Below are positions 45,302-54,718 of a stretch of 64,000 nucleotides of DNA, piece after piece. The notes below the pieces were generated by a model. It did not search any database, was not told where the DNA came from, and saw only the letters and a program-made list of their open reading frames with translations. Location of the stretch: positions 124,001 to 188,000 of the forward strand of contig JAMPXP010000003.1 in assembly GCA_023701135.1 (NCBI GenBank). Reading direction: 5' to 3'. Position numbers and translations under genes: made by a program. How positions within the stretch are numbered: position 1 is the first letter of the stretch; every line of letters starts with the position of its first letter. The stretch is from Desulfobacula sp. GTDB lineage: Bacteria; Desulfobacterota; Desulfobacteria; Desulfobacterales; Desulfobacteraceae.

Positions 45302-46256
45302 TACCCTAAGGGAGATCCATATCTCGGATATTGATATCAGGGATGAACGGTATAGAATTTCACCTGAATCGGAAAATATCTCTTTTTTGTCCCATTCCAT
45401 AAAAAAAATGGGCCTGATGAATCCACCGGTGGTCAGGCCCATGGATGATGGTAAGTTTATTCTTATCTCCGGATTTAACAGGATTAAAGCGCTTCAGCAG
45501 AATAATGAATCAAAAGTTCGGGTGCGTTCAACCGACACTCATATCGATGATTATCACTGCCTTTTGTTTGCCGTTGCAACGCTTGCCTTTAAAAGACCAC
45601 TGACCCAGGTTGAACTGATTATCAGCATTAAACGGCTTTCCCGGTATTTAGACAGGGAAGACATGACAAAAATATCTTCTGCGGTTTTCAATACACAATT
45701 GGCCCAGGAGTTTATTGACGATCTGATGAATATCGGATCATTACCAAGCCCGGCCCTGAAATTGATCCATACCGGTCAGTTGTCGCTTAAATCAGCTAAA
45801 AAACTAGTTCGCCTGGATTTGGACGCCATCTCCTTTTTTTTGGATATTTTTTCTAAGATCAGGGCATCGGCCAGCGTTCAGCTTGAACTCATTCAGAATA
45901 TCCTGGAAACCTCTCTAAGAGAAGGGGTTCACCCTAAGTCGCTTTTTCAAGAACTGAACCTCCCAAATCCTCTTGATGGTGAAACCGTTGACATGGCCAT
46001 ACGGACCCATCATTTCAGAACCCTGGTCTTTGAACAGCGGTATCCGGTACTTTCCCGAACCCGTCAGGCGGTTCAGGACAAAATTGCTTCCGTTAAGCTT
46101 CCAGGCACCATAAAGCTTATCCCTCCTGAAAATTTTGAAAGCCGGAAATATTCCATATCCTTTACCGTAAAAAACCATGAAGAATTCGAGAAAAACATTC
46201 AGCATCTGACAGACGCATTAGAAAACATGACACTCCGGGAAATTCTGGATTCATGA
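45294..46256 (+). CDS. ParB/sulfiredoxin-like N-terminal domain protein
   Basis: About 320 residues. The N-terminal part (about 10-75) has the ParB-like fold: a set of residues to avoid or favour (FLSHSIKKMGLMNPPVV) and ILISGFNRIKALQQ, the motif corresponding to the ParB G-x-RR box. A helical region with possible helix-turn-helix (SLKSAKKL, about 150-175) follows. Long distance from any origin or parA gene argues against plasmid-type partition; a regulatory or CTP-binding role is possible. ATG 45294 or GTG 45288 may be the start. It overlaps purC by 8 bases and the SPL-like gene by four. Confidence 0.7.
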   Translation: MFDTLREIHISDIDIRDERYRISPESENISFLSHSIKKMGLMNPPVVRPMDDGKFILISGFNRIKALQQNNESKVRVRSTDTHIDDYHCLLFAVATLAFKRPLTQVELIISIKRLSRYLDREDMTKISSAVFNTQLAQEFIDDLMNIGSLPSPALKLIHTGQLSLKSAKKLVRLDLDAISFFLDIFSKIRASASVQLELIQNILETSLREGVHPKSLFQELNLPNPLDGETVDMAIRTHHFRTLVFEQRYPVLSRTRQAVQDKIASVKLPGTIKLIPPENFESRKYSISFTVKNHEEFEKNIQHLTDALENMTLREILDS

Positions 46257-47359
46257 AAATAGAAACGCTTTTTATGGATAATTTACTGCCTCTGGATGAT
46301 GAAACAGAATACCTGATATCAAGAATTCACCTGAAACCGCAAAAAATCCATGACTCTGGAGAAGTGTATGACTTTATCAATCAGGCCGATGATCCCGTTT
46401 CCCTTGCCAAGAAGACTCTCTATATCACCCAAAACAAAGGCGCTGTTATCAGAAACTGTCCCGGAACCTGTCATTATACCTGCTGCGATTATACCATTCT
46501 CCATACCGGGACCTTCTGCACCATGGACTGCGCCTATTGCATTCTTCAGGCCTATTTCCACCCCCCGGTGCTCCAGTATTTTGCAGGGCTGGATCAAATC
46601 GGCCAAGAACTTCAGGCGGTCTTTCGTCAGAATAAAATTTTCAGAATCGGCACCGGCGAATATACGGATTCTTTGATCTGGGAAAAGGTGAGTCTTATGC
46701 CTGAATTTCTGGTTAAGACCTTTGCAGGGCAAAAAAACAGCGTGCTTGAACTTAAAACCAAAACCGTTAATATTGAATCCTTGATTAGCCTGGATCATAA
46801 TGAAAAAACCATTATGGCCTGGTCCTTAAACACACCGGAGATTATCCGTTCACAGGAAAAGGGCACCGCATCCCTTACGGCCCGCCTTGAAGCAGCCAAA
46901 CAGGCCGAATCAAAAGGATACAGACTTGCTTTTCATTTTGATCCCATTGTGATTTATCCGGGCTGTGAAGATCAGTATAAGAAGGTTATTCAAAAAATTT
47001 TTGAATATGTCCGTCCTGAAACCATTGTCTGGATCAGTCTGGGCACCTTCCGGTTCATGCCGGGATTAAAAGCGGTCATTGAAAAAAGATTTCCCGAGTC
47101 CACCCTCTGCTATGGTGAATTCATTCAGGGACTTGATAATAAGATGCGGTATTTTAAACCCTTGAGAATACATATCTATAAAGAAATGATAGCCGGTTTA
47201 AAAGCATATGCCCCGGATGTTTTTCTCTATTTTTGTATGGAGGATGAAGAAGTCTGGGAAAAATGCCTGGGTTTTTTTCCCGGGAAAGAAAGGGAACTCG
47301 GCCGGCTGCTGGACCAGTGCGCCGCCGGGCGCTGCAACCTGAACAGGGCCCTCATATGA
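46253..47359 (+). CDS. SPL-like radical SAM protein
   Basis: 368 residues of the spore photoproduct lyase (COG1533) superfamily. The radical SAM motif is C89-x3-C93-x2-C96 (FCTMDCAYCILQAYF). A second cysteine group lies just before it: C69, C73, C77, C78 (NCPGTCHYTCCDY). The region that carries the thiyl-forming Cys of Bacillus SPL reads RIGTGEYTDSL here, with no cysteine, so classical spore-photoproduct repair is unlikely and such an organism does not sporulate. It shares a four-base overlap with the ParB-like gene upstream, which suggests that the two act together. The substrate is unknown. Confidence 0.75.
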   Translation: MKIETLFMDNLLPLDDETEYLISRIHLKPQKIHDSGEVYDFINQADDPVSLAKKTLYITQNKGAVIRNCPGTCHYTCCDYTILHTGTFCTMDCAYCILQAYFHPPVLQYFAGLDQIGQELQAVFRQNKIFRIGTGEYTDSLIWEKVSLMPEFLVKTFAGQKNSVLELKTKTVNIESLISLDHNEKTIMAWSLNTPEIIRSQEKGTASLTARLEAAKQAESKGYRLAFHFDPIVIYPGCEDQYKKVIQKIFEYVRPETIVWISLGTFRFMPGLKAVIEKRFPESTLCYGEFIQGLDNKMRYFKPLRIHIYKEMIAGLKAYAPDVFLYFCMEDEEVWEKCLGFFPGKERELGRLLDQCAAGRCNLNRALI

Positions 47360-47369
47360 AGGGGAGGGT

Positions 47370-48257
47370 ATGAGAATCGCCCTGATAATCAATCCCCATG
47401 CCGGCGGGAAAAAAGGCGCCAAGCTGTTGCCGGTGATCGAAAAAAAGCTGTCCCGGGCCGGGGTTGAATACCATACCTATTTATCCTTATACCATGAGCA
47501 TACGGTAAAGATCGCCTCTGAGCTGGATATTGCCCGATATGACGCCATTGTCGCCGTGGGCGGGGACGGAACCAATTTCCATGTTCTCAACGGGCTGCTT
47601 TCCCGTTTCAAACCTGAAACCCTTCCGCCCCTCGCTATCCTTCCCATCGGATCAGGAAATTCCTTTGCCCGGGATCTGAACATTTTTTCTTTGGATGACG
47701 GGCTCCGGGCCATTTTTGAAAACAAACCCGGATGGATTGATGTCTGCTCCTTTTCCCAGGCTGAAAAAAAATATTATTTTGTTAATATCGCCGGTTTCGG
47801 CTTTGTTACGGATGTGGCCGAAACCGCCCGGAAATTTAAATGGCTGGGGGATTTTTCCTATATCGTCGGCGTCTTCCATAGAACCCTGGACCTGCATTTT
47901 CACCATATGGAGCTTGAACTGGACGGCCGGGCCGTGTCAGGGGAAAACTGTTTTGTCGTGTTCTGCAATTCCCGGTTCACCGGAGGCAATATGCTCATGG
48001 CCCCGGAAGCCCGGATCGATGACGGACTCATGGATATTATTATCGCTGGAAAGCTGTCCCGGGCCAGTCTTTTGTCCACCCTGCCGAAAATATACACCGG
48101 CAGCCATCTTTGCCATCCGGCCGTCAGCCATGTCCAGGCAAAGACGGTAAAAATCAAAACCCGGCCGGAAAAAGCCATGCTGGCCGATGGCGAGGTCCTG
48201 GGAACAACCCCGGCAACCATCACCGTTCATCCCCGAATGATCCGGTATCTGGCATGA
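47370..48257 (+). CDS. Diacylglycerol/lipid kinase (YegS/DgkB family)
   Basis: 295 residues with the DAGK catalytic domain: RIALIINPHAGGKKG at the start, VGGDGTNFHVLNGL (near 55-68; the ATP/catalytic loop), ILPIGSGNSFARDL near 90, and MLMAPEARIDDGLMDI near 208. It phosphorylates diacylglycerol or a related lipid or sphingoid base at the membrane. GGGGAGGG precedes the ATG. Coupled to plsC downstream (ATGA overlap), a sensible pair since both act on phosphatidate-level lipids. Confidence 0.88.
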   Translation: MRIALIINPHAGGKKGAKLLPVIEKKLSRAGVEYHTYLSLYHEHTVKIASELDIARYDAIVAVGGDGTNFHVLNGLLSRFKPETLPPLAILPIGSGNSFARDLNIFSLDDGLRAIFENKPGWIDVCSFSQAEKKYYFVNIAGFGFVTDVAETARKFKWLGDFSYIVGVFHRTLDLHFHHMELELDGRAVSGENCFVVFCNSRFTGGNMLMAPEARIDDGLMDIIIAGKLSRASLLSTLPKIYTGSHLCHPAVSHVQAKTVKIKTRPEKAMLADGEVLGTTPATITVHPRMIRYLA

Positions 48258-48973
48258 AAAAGCTGATCTCGGCGGGCTTATGGATGGTGGGCGGGTTGTT
48301 TTTTGCCCTATCGGCCGGCATCCTGGCGGTTTGCCTGGTCCTCCTGCCCAGGGAAAGGACCTTTAGGGTGGCCCGGGCCCTATTTAAAATCCTGATCCGG
48401 ATCATGGGCATACGGCTGTCCGTCAATGGAAAGGAATATATTAAAAAAGACCAGCCCTATCTGATCATGGGGAATCACCAGAGTCTGTTTGATGTTTTTG
48501 TGATCCCTGCCGCCATTCCCATCTGCTTTGTCGGTATTGAGGCGGCCTATCATTTCTCCTTTCCGGTGTGGGGATACCTGATCCGGAAATGGGGGTGCAT
48601 TCCCATAGAACGGGAAAACCTTATAAATGCTATTCTGAGCCTGGATCTGGCAAGGAAAACCCTGGCCCAAGGGATGAGCATCGGGGTTTTGCCTGAAGGG
48701 CACAGGACAAGGACGGGGGAGATGGGGCCGTTCAAAAAGGGGCCTTTTTATCTGGCCAGAGAGGCCGGGGCCGACATCCTGCCCTTCGGAATCCGCGGAT
48801 TATTTGAATTTAATCCCAAGGGAAGCTTTTTATTGAATCCGGGAAGGATCACCGTCAATATCGGCAAACCCATCCCCTTTGAGGTGGTTAAGGATCTTTC
48901 GGTAGAAGAACTCAAAAATTATCTTTTTGATATCATATCCGGGCTAAGCCAAAAAAAAGAGCCGGGCAAATGA
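48254..48973 (+). CDS. plsC: 1-acyl-sn-glycerol-3-phosphate acyltransferase
   Basis: PlsC makes phosphatidic acid. ATG 48254 overlaps the kinase stop; the longer frame to 48110 is a shadow within the kinase gene. Residues 5-30 form a membrane anchor, GNHQSLFD (H-x4-D catalytic motif, near 73) and PEGHRTRTGEMGPFKKG (near 145) bind glycerol phosphate. Length 239. The last codons (EPGK and stop) form the left arm of the terminator hairpin. Confidence 0.93.
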   Translation: MKKLISAGLWMVGGLFFALSAGILAVCLVLLPRERTFRVARALFKILIRIMGIRLSVNGKEYIKKDQPYLIMGNHQSLFDVFVIPAAIPICFVGIEAAYHFSFPVWGYLIRKWGCIPIERENLINAILSLDLARKTLAQGMSIGVLPEGHRTRTGEMGPFKKGPFYLAREAGADILPFGIRGLFEFNPKGSFLLNPGRITVNIGKPIPFEVVKDLSVEELKNYLFDIISGLSQKKEPGK

Positions 48974-48993
48974 GGATGTCATCTGCCCGGCTC
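48959..48993. terminator. Bidirectional terminator between plsC and the EF-G-like gene
   Basis: GAGCCGGGCA (48959-48968) pairs perfectly with TGCCCGGCTC (48984-48993). Read on the minus strand, eight T follow, making a strong terminator for the EF-G-like gene. On the plus side only a weak T-rich stretch follows. Confidence 0.85.
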
Positions 48994-49003
48994 AGGTCCT
49001 TAT

Positions 49004-51070
49004 TTATTCTTTTTCAGCATTCACTCTTTCAATGACTTTTTTGGCCAGATCGGCAGGAACCTCATCGTATTGCTCAAATTCCATGGAAAAGGTTCCCCGG
49101 CCCGCGGTCATGGAGCTTAGATCCGGGGCGTAGCGCAGCATTTCCGCCATGGGGACCAAGGCATTGATAATCTGCTTGTCTCCCTCGGAATCCATGCCGA
49201 TAACCCTGCCGCGCCGGGAATTCAGATCCCCCATGATATCACCGGTGGTGTCTTCCGGAGCCTTTACGGAAACCCTCATGATGGGTTCCAGCAAGACGGC
49301 TTTGGCATCTGCGGCGGCATTTTTAAAGGCAATGGTACCGGCCAGCTTAAACGCCATTTCAGAGGAGTCCACGGCATGATAGGAACCAAAATCAACGGTC
49401 ACCCGGAAATCCACACAGGGGAATCCGGCAAGGATTCCTGTTTTGGAAGCTTCCCTGACACCGGCTTCAACAGCCGGGATATAGTTTTTGGGAATGACGC
49501 CGCCCACGATTTTATCGACGAATTCAAACCCTGATCCGCTGGGAAGGGGTTCCAGGACAATCCAGCAGTCTCCGTACTGGCCATGGCCGCCGGACTGTTT
49601 TTTGTGCCGGCCCTGAACACGGACCTTTTTCTTAAAGGTTTCCCGGTAAGCCACCTTGGGGGTTTCGATATCCATGCCCACATTGAATTTTCTCTGGATT
49701 TTTTCAGCCGTCACCTCGATATGAACCAGGCCTCTGCCGGACAGAATGGTCTGCCTGGTTTCCTCTTCCCGTCTGAGCTGAAGCCCTGTGTCTTCGTCGA
49801 GAATCTTCCGGATGGCCTCATGAATTTTATCTTCATCATTTTTGGCCTTGGGTTTGATGGCAAAGGAAATAACCGAGGGCATGGGTTTGGGCGCAGGAAT
49901 CTGAATGGCCCTGCCACCGGTTAATGTGTCTCCGGTCAAGGTTTCCTTGAGTTTCGCCACAGCCACAATGGAGCCCGGAATGGCTGAGGTAATGGGTTTC
50001 TGTTCTTTACCGGCAATTTCTAAAAGCTGTGAAAACCTTTCTTTGGTGTCTTTTGTCGTATTCACCACATTGCCTTCTTTGCCAAGGCTGCCGGAGATGA
50101 CCCTGAAAAGGGACAGTCTTCCTGCATAGGGATCAACTATGGTGCAGAAAACAAAGCCGCAGAATTCGCCATCCGGGTCCGGAGAAACAATAACGTCTTC
50201 TTCTTTGGAATCCTTGGCAATCCAGTCCCCCCGATCCAGGGGGGATGCCATGTAATCAATGATAAAATCAGATATGGTTTCCACGCCGATCATCTTGACG
50301 GCGGAACAGCAGATGGCCGGATAGAATTTGGCATCCAGGACACCCTGTCGAAATGTTGCTTTCAAATCGGCTTCTGCTATTTTTTCACCTTCAAGATATT
50401 TTTCAAGCAATTGATCATTGAGTTCGGCAATATTCTCGATAAATTCTTCTTTTGCCATTTCCATATCATCGGCCATATCGGCCGGGATATCCACCTTGCT
50501 TACTTTTCCGTCTGCGCCATATTCAAAGGCCTGGCCCGAGATGATATTGACAAAACCTTTAAAATTAGCTTCAGATCCAATGGGATAACAAACAGGAAGG
50601 ATTTTCTTTTTAAGTGCTTTTTTGCAGGCTTCGATGCAGGTTGCAAAATCAGCTCTTTCCCTGTCCAGTTTATTCACAATGACAAAACCGGGAAGGTTGT
50701 ATTCAAGAGCACTGGCGCCTGCTTCTTCCGTCATGGCGGAAGGGCCGCCGACTCCGTCAATGACAAAAGCCAGGCTGTCTGCCACAGGAAAACATGTTTT
50801 AGAAGCAGAAAAAAAGTTCTGATCACCAGGAGTATCCATCAATGTAATAGTATGTTTATTATGGGTATATTTAATAAATGAAGTATTGATGCTCTGTTGT
50901 TTCCGCGTCTCTTCAGGCTGGAAATCCATAACGGTATTGCCTTCTTCAACCTTTCCAAGACGGCTGATAATCCCGGCTTTAAACAGCATGGCCTCGGCAA
51001 GCGTGGTCTTTCCAGATCCTCCGTGACCAGCCAGAGCTATGTTTCTCATGGTTTTGATGTCTTCGCTCAT
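49004..51070 (-). CDS. Elongation factor G-like GTPase (EF-G2 type)
   Basis: 688 residues with all five EF-G domains. The P-loop reads GHGGSGKTT instead of the standard AHIDAGKTT, and switch II MDTPGDQNFF and G4 NKLD are intact. This places it in the EF-G-like paralog group (as in Thermus EF-G-2) rather than canonical FusA from the str operon. Domain IV has GHGQYGDCWIVLEP. Its job may be a variant of translocation or ribosome recycling. The protein is not next to rpsL, rpsG or tuf, which supports the paralog view. AAGGAG stands before the ATG. Confidence 0.88.
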   Translation of the reverse strand: MSEDIKTMRNIALAGHGGSGKTTLAEAMLFKAGIISRLGKVEEGNTVMDFQPEETRKQQSINTSFIKYTHNKHTITLMDTPGDQNFFSASKTCFPVADSLAFVIDGVGGPSAMTEEAGASALEYNLPGFVIVNKLDRERADFATCIEACKKALKKKILPVCYPIGSEANFKGFVNIISGQAFEYGADGKVSKVDIPADMADDMEMAKEEFIENIAELNDQLLEKYLEGEKIAEADLKATFRQGVLDAKFYPAICCSAVKMIGVETISDFIIDYMASPLDRGDWIAKDSKEEDVIVSPDPDGEFCGFVFCTIVDPYAGRLSLFRVISGSLGKEGNVVNTTKDTKERFSQLLEIAGKEQKPITSAIPGSIVAVAKLKETLTGDTLTGGRAIQIPAPKPMPSVISFAIKPKAKNDEDKIHEAIRKILDEDTGLQLRREEETRQTILSGRGLVHIEVTAEKIQRKFNVGMDIETPKVAYRETFKKKVRVQGRHKKQSGGHGQYGDCWIVLEPLPSGSGFEFVDKIVGGVIPKNYIPAVEAGVREASKTGILAGFPCVDFRVTVDFGSYHAVDSSEMAFKLAGTIAFKNAAADAKAVLLEPIMRVSVKAPEDTTGDIMGDLNSRRGRVIGMDSEGDKQIINALVPMAEMLRYAPDLSSMTAGRGTFSMEFEQYDEVPADLAKKVIERVNAEKE

Positions 51071-51139
51071 TACTGCTCCTTATTAACAATTAATAAATAA
51101 TTTTATTTAAATAATCAAATTTAAATAAAAATCATAGTC

Positions 51140-51916
51140 CTATTTTAAATTTTCTTTGTAATTTAAGGATAGAACATATTCCATATTTCCTTTTGGGCCT
51201 AAAACAGGGGAGGGCACGACAAGGTTGATCCGGTATCCCCGCTCCTGAAAAAACGCCTTTATATCCTGGATCACTTTTTCTCTGACCCCCTGGTCTTTTA
51301 CCACTCCGCCCTTGCCTATATTTTGTTTGCCGGCTTCAAACTGGGGTTTGATCAAGGCCAGGATCAAAGTCTCGTCTCTCATGAATTTTTCAGCAGACGG
51401 AATCACTGTCTTAAGAGAAATAAAGGAAGTATCTGCAACAACCAGATCCACTTTCTCATTGACCCGCTCATAGGGCATATACCGGATATTGGTCCGTTCA
51501 ATCACAACCACCCTTGGGTCCTGTCTCAAGGTCCAGTCCAACTGTCCGTATCCCACGTCCACGGCATAGACCTTTGCGGCACCATAATGAAGCAGGCAAT
51601 CGGTAAATCCTCCGGTTGAAGCGCCGATATCAAGGCAGGTTAGTCCCTTTACCGAAACAGGAAGGGTCAGCAGGGCCTTTTCCAGTTTCAGGCCACCCCG
51701 GCTGACAAAGGGGTTGTCATCCTCTTTGACCAGTATCCTTGCTTGAACGGAAACCGATACCCCGGGTTTATCAACCGGTACATCATTGACCCACACTTTG
51801 CCTGCCATGATGAGGGCCCTGGCCCGGTGCCGGGATTTGACAAGGCCCTTGTCCACGATGAACGTATCAAGTCTTGTCTTAGTATTTTTATCTTCTTTAG
51901 ATTTCTTTTCCGTCAT
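51140..51916 (-). CDS. tlyA: TlyA-family rRNA 2'-O-methyltransferase / hemolysin-like
   Basis: S4 domain (about 15-75; RLDTFIVDKGLVKSRHRARALIMAG in pieces) followed by an FtsJ-like SAM domain with CLDIGASTGGFTDCLL near residue 85 and VADTSFISL near 155. Mycobacterial TlyA methylates 16S and 23S rRNA. Length 258 from ATG 51916; an in-frame TTG at 51925 is less likely. It overlaps the dxs end by 20 bases and ends the isoprenoid operon. Confidence 0.9.
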   Translation of the reverse strand: MTEKKSKEDKNTKTRLDTFIVDKGLVKSRHRARALIMAGKVWVNDVPVDKPGVSVSVQARILVKEDDNPFVSRGGLKLEKALLTLPVSVKGLTCLDIGASTGGFTDCLLHYGAAKVYAVDVGYGQLDWTLRQDPRVVVIERTNIRYMPYERVNEKVDLVVADTSFISLKTVIPSAEKFMRDETLILALIKPQFEAGKQNIGKGGVVKDQGVREKVIQDIKAFFQERGYRINLVVPSPVLGPKGNMEYVLSLNYKENLK

Positions 51917-53783
51917 AAAGTTCAAAGGCAGCCTTCATAATGGCAGCGCTGTCCACTTCGTAATCCCGCCTCAAAACATCTGAGGGGCCATGTTCCACAA
52001 AGCAATCCCTGATTCCGATTCTTTTGAGTGAAAACCCGGTGATTCCTCTGTCGATAAGCGCTTCAACCACGGCTGAGCCAAAACCGCCGTCAAGAACATG
52101 CTCCTCAACAGTAATAATCTTATTGATTTTAACTGCATAACTTCCGATGAGATCAGCATCAAGGGGTTTTACAAACCTTGCATTAATGACGGTGGAATGG
52201 ATATTCCTCTCCTTCAGAAGCTGATCTGCTTTTACAGCCTCACATACGGATTTTCCAACGGCAATGATGAGAAGATCATCTCCCTCGCAGATCACTTCAC
52301 CTTTGCCAATTTCAAGGGGCAGGGGGTTCTCGTCGATTTTTACCCCTGCTCCGGTTCCTCTCGGATATCTTAATGCCACGGGACCGTTGTGCTGAATAGC
52401 CGTTACCAGCATCCGGGCAAGTTCATTTTCATCTTTGGGGGCCATGATGGTCATATGGGGCAGACACCGAAGATATGAATAATCAAACAGTCCGTGATGG
52501 GTAGGGCCGTCTTCGCCGACGATTCCCCCCCGGTCAATGGCGAAGACAACAGGGTGAGCGTCAATGCAGACATCATGAAGGATCTGATCAAAGGCCCGCT
52601 GCAAAAAGGTGGAATAGATGGCAACGACGGGTTTTAATCCCCTGGATGCAAGTCCTGCCGAAAAGGTCACGGCATGCTGTTCTGCAATCCCCACATCAAA
52701 AAACCGGTCCGGAAACGCCTTTGAAAATTCAATAAGCCCGGTTCCTTCCGGCATGGCCGCGGTCACGGCAACAATTTTTGAATTCGTTTTCCCTAGATTC
52801 ACCATCTGGCTGCCGAATACCTGGGTATAGGAGGGGATTCCATTGGGTTTGGCATTACTTTTGCCCGTATCAACTGCAAAAGAGCCTACCCCGTGGAAAT
52901 ACACGGGATTTTTTTCAGCAGGCCCGTAGCCTTTGCCTTTTATGGTGGTGACATGCAAAAGAACCGGATCTTTTGGGTTCTTGATATTTGTCAGAATATC
53001 AATCAAATGATCCAGATTATGGCCGTCAATGGGGCCGAAATAGTCAAAGTTGAAGGCTTCAAACAGCATCCCCGGCGTAACAAAGGTTTTAAAGGATTCT
53101 TCGGACCGCTTGGCAATCTGATAAATTTCATCTCCTATCTTGGGTAAGGATTTCAAAAAGGCCCCAAACTGGTTTCTCATGGACTGGAGATATTTGGCTG
53201 AAAATGTCCGGCTTAAAAAAGAGGACAGGGCGCCGACATTGGGAGAAATCGACATATCATTATCGTTCAGAATCACGATAAGATTGCGTTTTTTCAGATC
53301 ACCGGCCTGGTTCAACCCTTCATATGCGAGACCGGCAGTCAGGGACCCGTCTCCTATGACCGATATGACATCAGACTCATCTCCATTTAGGTATTTGCCA
53401 TAACAGACCCCCAGTCCGGCTGAAATGGATGTAGAAGAATGTCCCACAGTGAAGCCGTCATAGATGCTTTCCTTGATCTTTGTGAATCCAGAAAGCCCCT
53501 TATATTGACGAAGGGTGTCAAAGCGCTCATTTCTTCCGGTGAGAAGCTTATGGGCATAGGCTTGATGTCCGACATCCCAGATTAAGGTATCCTTGGGCAG
53601 ATCAAACACATAATGGATGGCCAGCGTCAATTCAACTGCGCCCAGGCTTGAAGCAAGATGTCCGCCGTTTTTTGAAACGACATCAATAATACGATTTCGA
53701 ATTTCATTCGCTAAAAGCCGGAGTTCTTTTCTGCTAAACTGCTTAATATCCAGGGAATTCTTTATTTGTTCAAGAAGTGCCAA
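51897..53783 (-). CDS. dxs: 1-deoxy-D-xylulose-5-phosphate synthase
   Basis: Dxs condenses pyruvate and glyceraldehyde 3-phosphate, the entry to the MEP isoprenoid route, with thiamine diphosphate. HYVFDLPKDTLIWDVGHQAYAHK in pieces near 57-79, GDGSLTAGLAYEGLN (ThDP/Mg site near 144), EQHAVTFSAGLA (near 365), DRGGIVGEDGPTHHG near 421. Length 628. The start is TTG 53783: a stop lies just upstream and the family start MALLEQI fits. A seven-codon frame beginning ATG 53790 with a better AAGG site overlaps this start in another frame and may couple or tune translation. Confidence 0.95.
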   Translation of the reverse strand: MALLEQIKNSLDIKQFSRKELRLLANEIRNRIIDVVSKNGGHLASSLGAVELTLAIHYVFDLPKDTLIWDVGHQAYAHKLLTGRNERFDTLRQYKGLSGFTKIKESIYDGFTVGHSSTSISAGLGVCYGKYLNGDESDVISVIGDGSLTAGLAYEGLNQAGDLKKRNLIVILNDNDMSISPNVGALSSFLSRTFSAKYLQSMRNQFGAFLKSLPKIGDEIYQIAKRSEESFKTFVTPGMLFEAFNFDYFGPIDGHNLDHLIDILTNIKNPKDPVLLHVTTIKGKGYGPAEKNPVYFHGVGSFAVDTGKSNAKPNGIPSYTQVFGSQMVNLGKTNSKIVAVTAAMPEGTGLIEFSKAFPDRFFDVGIAEQHAVTFSAGLASRGLKPVVAIYSTFLQRAFDQILHDVCIDAHPVVFAIDRGGIVGEDGPTHHGLFDYSYLRCLPHMTIMAPKDENELARMLVTAIQHNGPVALRYPRGTGAGVKIDENPLPLEIGKGEVICEGDDLLIIAVGKSVCEAVKADQLLKERNIHSTVINARFVKPLDADLIGSYAVKINKIITVEEHVLDGGFGSAVVEALIDRGITGFSLKRIGIRDCFVEHGPSDVLRRDYEVDSAAIMKAAFELYDGKEI

Positions 53784-53809
53784 AATCCATTAACCTTTTA
53801 TCATTATTA

Positions 53810-54718
53810 TCAGTGGTCCCTGTTAATCACATAGTCGGCAATTGCCCTTAGCGGAATTCCTTTTTCATTAAACAGGGAAAGAGATTCAATCGCTTCTGTC
53901 CTGAGATCTTTTGCAAACTTTTTTGATGCAGCCATTCCCATGAGGGACGGAAAAGTCATTTTTTCATTCAATAAATCAGATCCTGCAGATTTCCCCATCC
54001 GGGTGGGGTCACCTTCCACATTTAAAATATCATCCACAACCTGAAATGCGAGGCCTATTTTATCTCCAAAAACAGTTAATCGGCTGATGGTGTCAGGATC
54101 GGCCCCGACACTCAACGCACCGGATTCGATGCTGACCGTGATCATTTTCCCTGTTTTCAGGGAATGCATGTTTTTAAGATAGGCGAGGTTGCCACCTGAC
54201 TTAAAATTCGGCGATTGCATATCCAGCATCTGGCCTTCAACCATGCCCATAACTCCGGCTGCCTGGGAAATTTTGGAAATTAGTTGCATCCGGATAGAAC
54301 TATCGGGATATACCTCAAATATCGTTTCAGGTTGACTGAGGATATAAAAGGCATGGGTTAATAAAGCATCCCCTGCCAGGATGGCCGTTGCTTCGGAAAA
54401 TTTTTTATGGCAGGTCGGCAATCCCCGTCTTAAATCATCGTTATCCATGGCAGGCAAATCATCATGAATGAGAGAATAGGTATGAATCATTTCAATGGCA
54501 CAGCAGGCGGGCAGGGCAATTCGTTCCGAATTTTCTTTACAGGCCTCGGCGGCTGCCAAGGAGAGAATAGGGCGAAGCCTTTTGCCTCCTGACAGGAGAG
54601 AATGTTCCATGGCCATGATCAGCTCGCGTTTTTGATCAAAGCAATGCAAAATCATAGATAGATAATTGTTTGTCAGAATTTGCCTTTCTTTAAGGTATGA
54701 AGCGAGATCAAATGTCAT
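53810..54718 (-). CDS. ispA: Polyprenyl (farnesyl/geranylgeranyl) diphosphate synthase
   Basis: Short-chain prenyl transferase of 302 residues. Both aspartate motifs are present: DDLPAMDND near residue 91 (first, DDxxxxD) and DDILN near 230 (second, DDxxD-like DDILNVEGD). GGKRLRPIL near 43-51 binds isopentenyl diphosphate. The residues before the first motif (TYSLIHDD) suggest a C15-C20 product. It overlaps xseB by 11 bases, the common xseB-ispA-dxs order. Confidence 0.94.
   Translation of the reverse strand: MTFDLASYLKERQILTNNYLSMILHCFDQKRELIMAMEHSLLSGGKRLRPILSLAAAEACKENSERIALPACCAIEMIHTYSLIHDDLPAMDNDDLRRGLPTCHKKFSEATAILAGDALLTHAFYILSQPETIFEVYPDSSIRMQLISKISQAAGVMGMVEGQMLDMQSPNFKSGGNLAYLKNMHSLKTGKMITVSIESGALSVGADPDTISRLTVFGDKIGLAFQVVDDILNVEGDPTRMGKSAGSDLLNEKMTFPSLMGMAASKKFAKDLRTEAIESLSLFNEKGIPLRAIADYVINRDH

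Noticed and set aside
46253-47359. True spore photoproduct lyase
   Set aside because: The repair cysteine is missing and nothing suggests a spore former.
48110-48253. N-terminal extension of plsC
   Set aside because: It is the shadow frame of the lipid kinase gene; ATG 48254 overlaps its stop and starts the family-like sequence.
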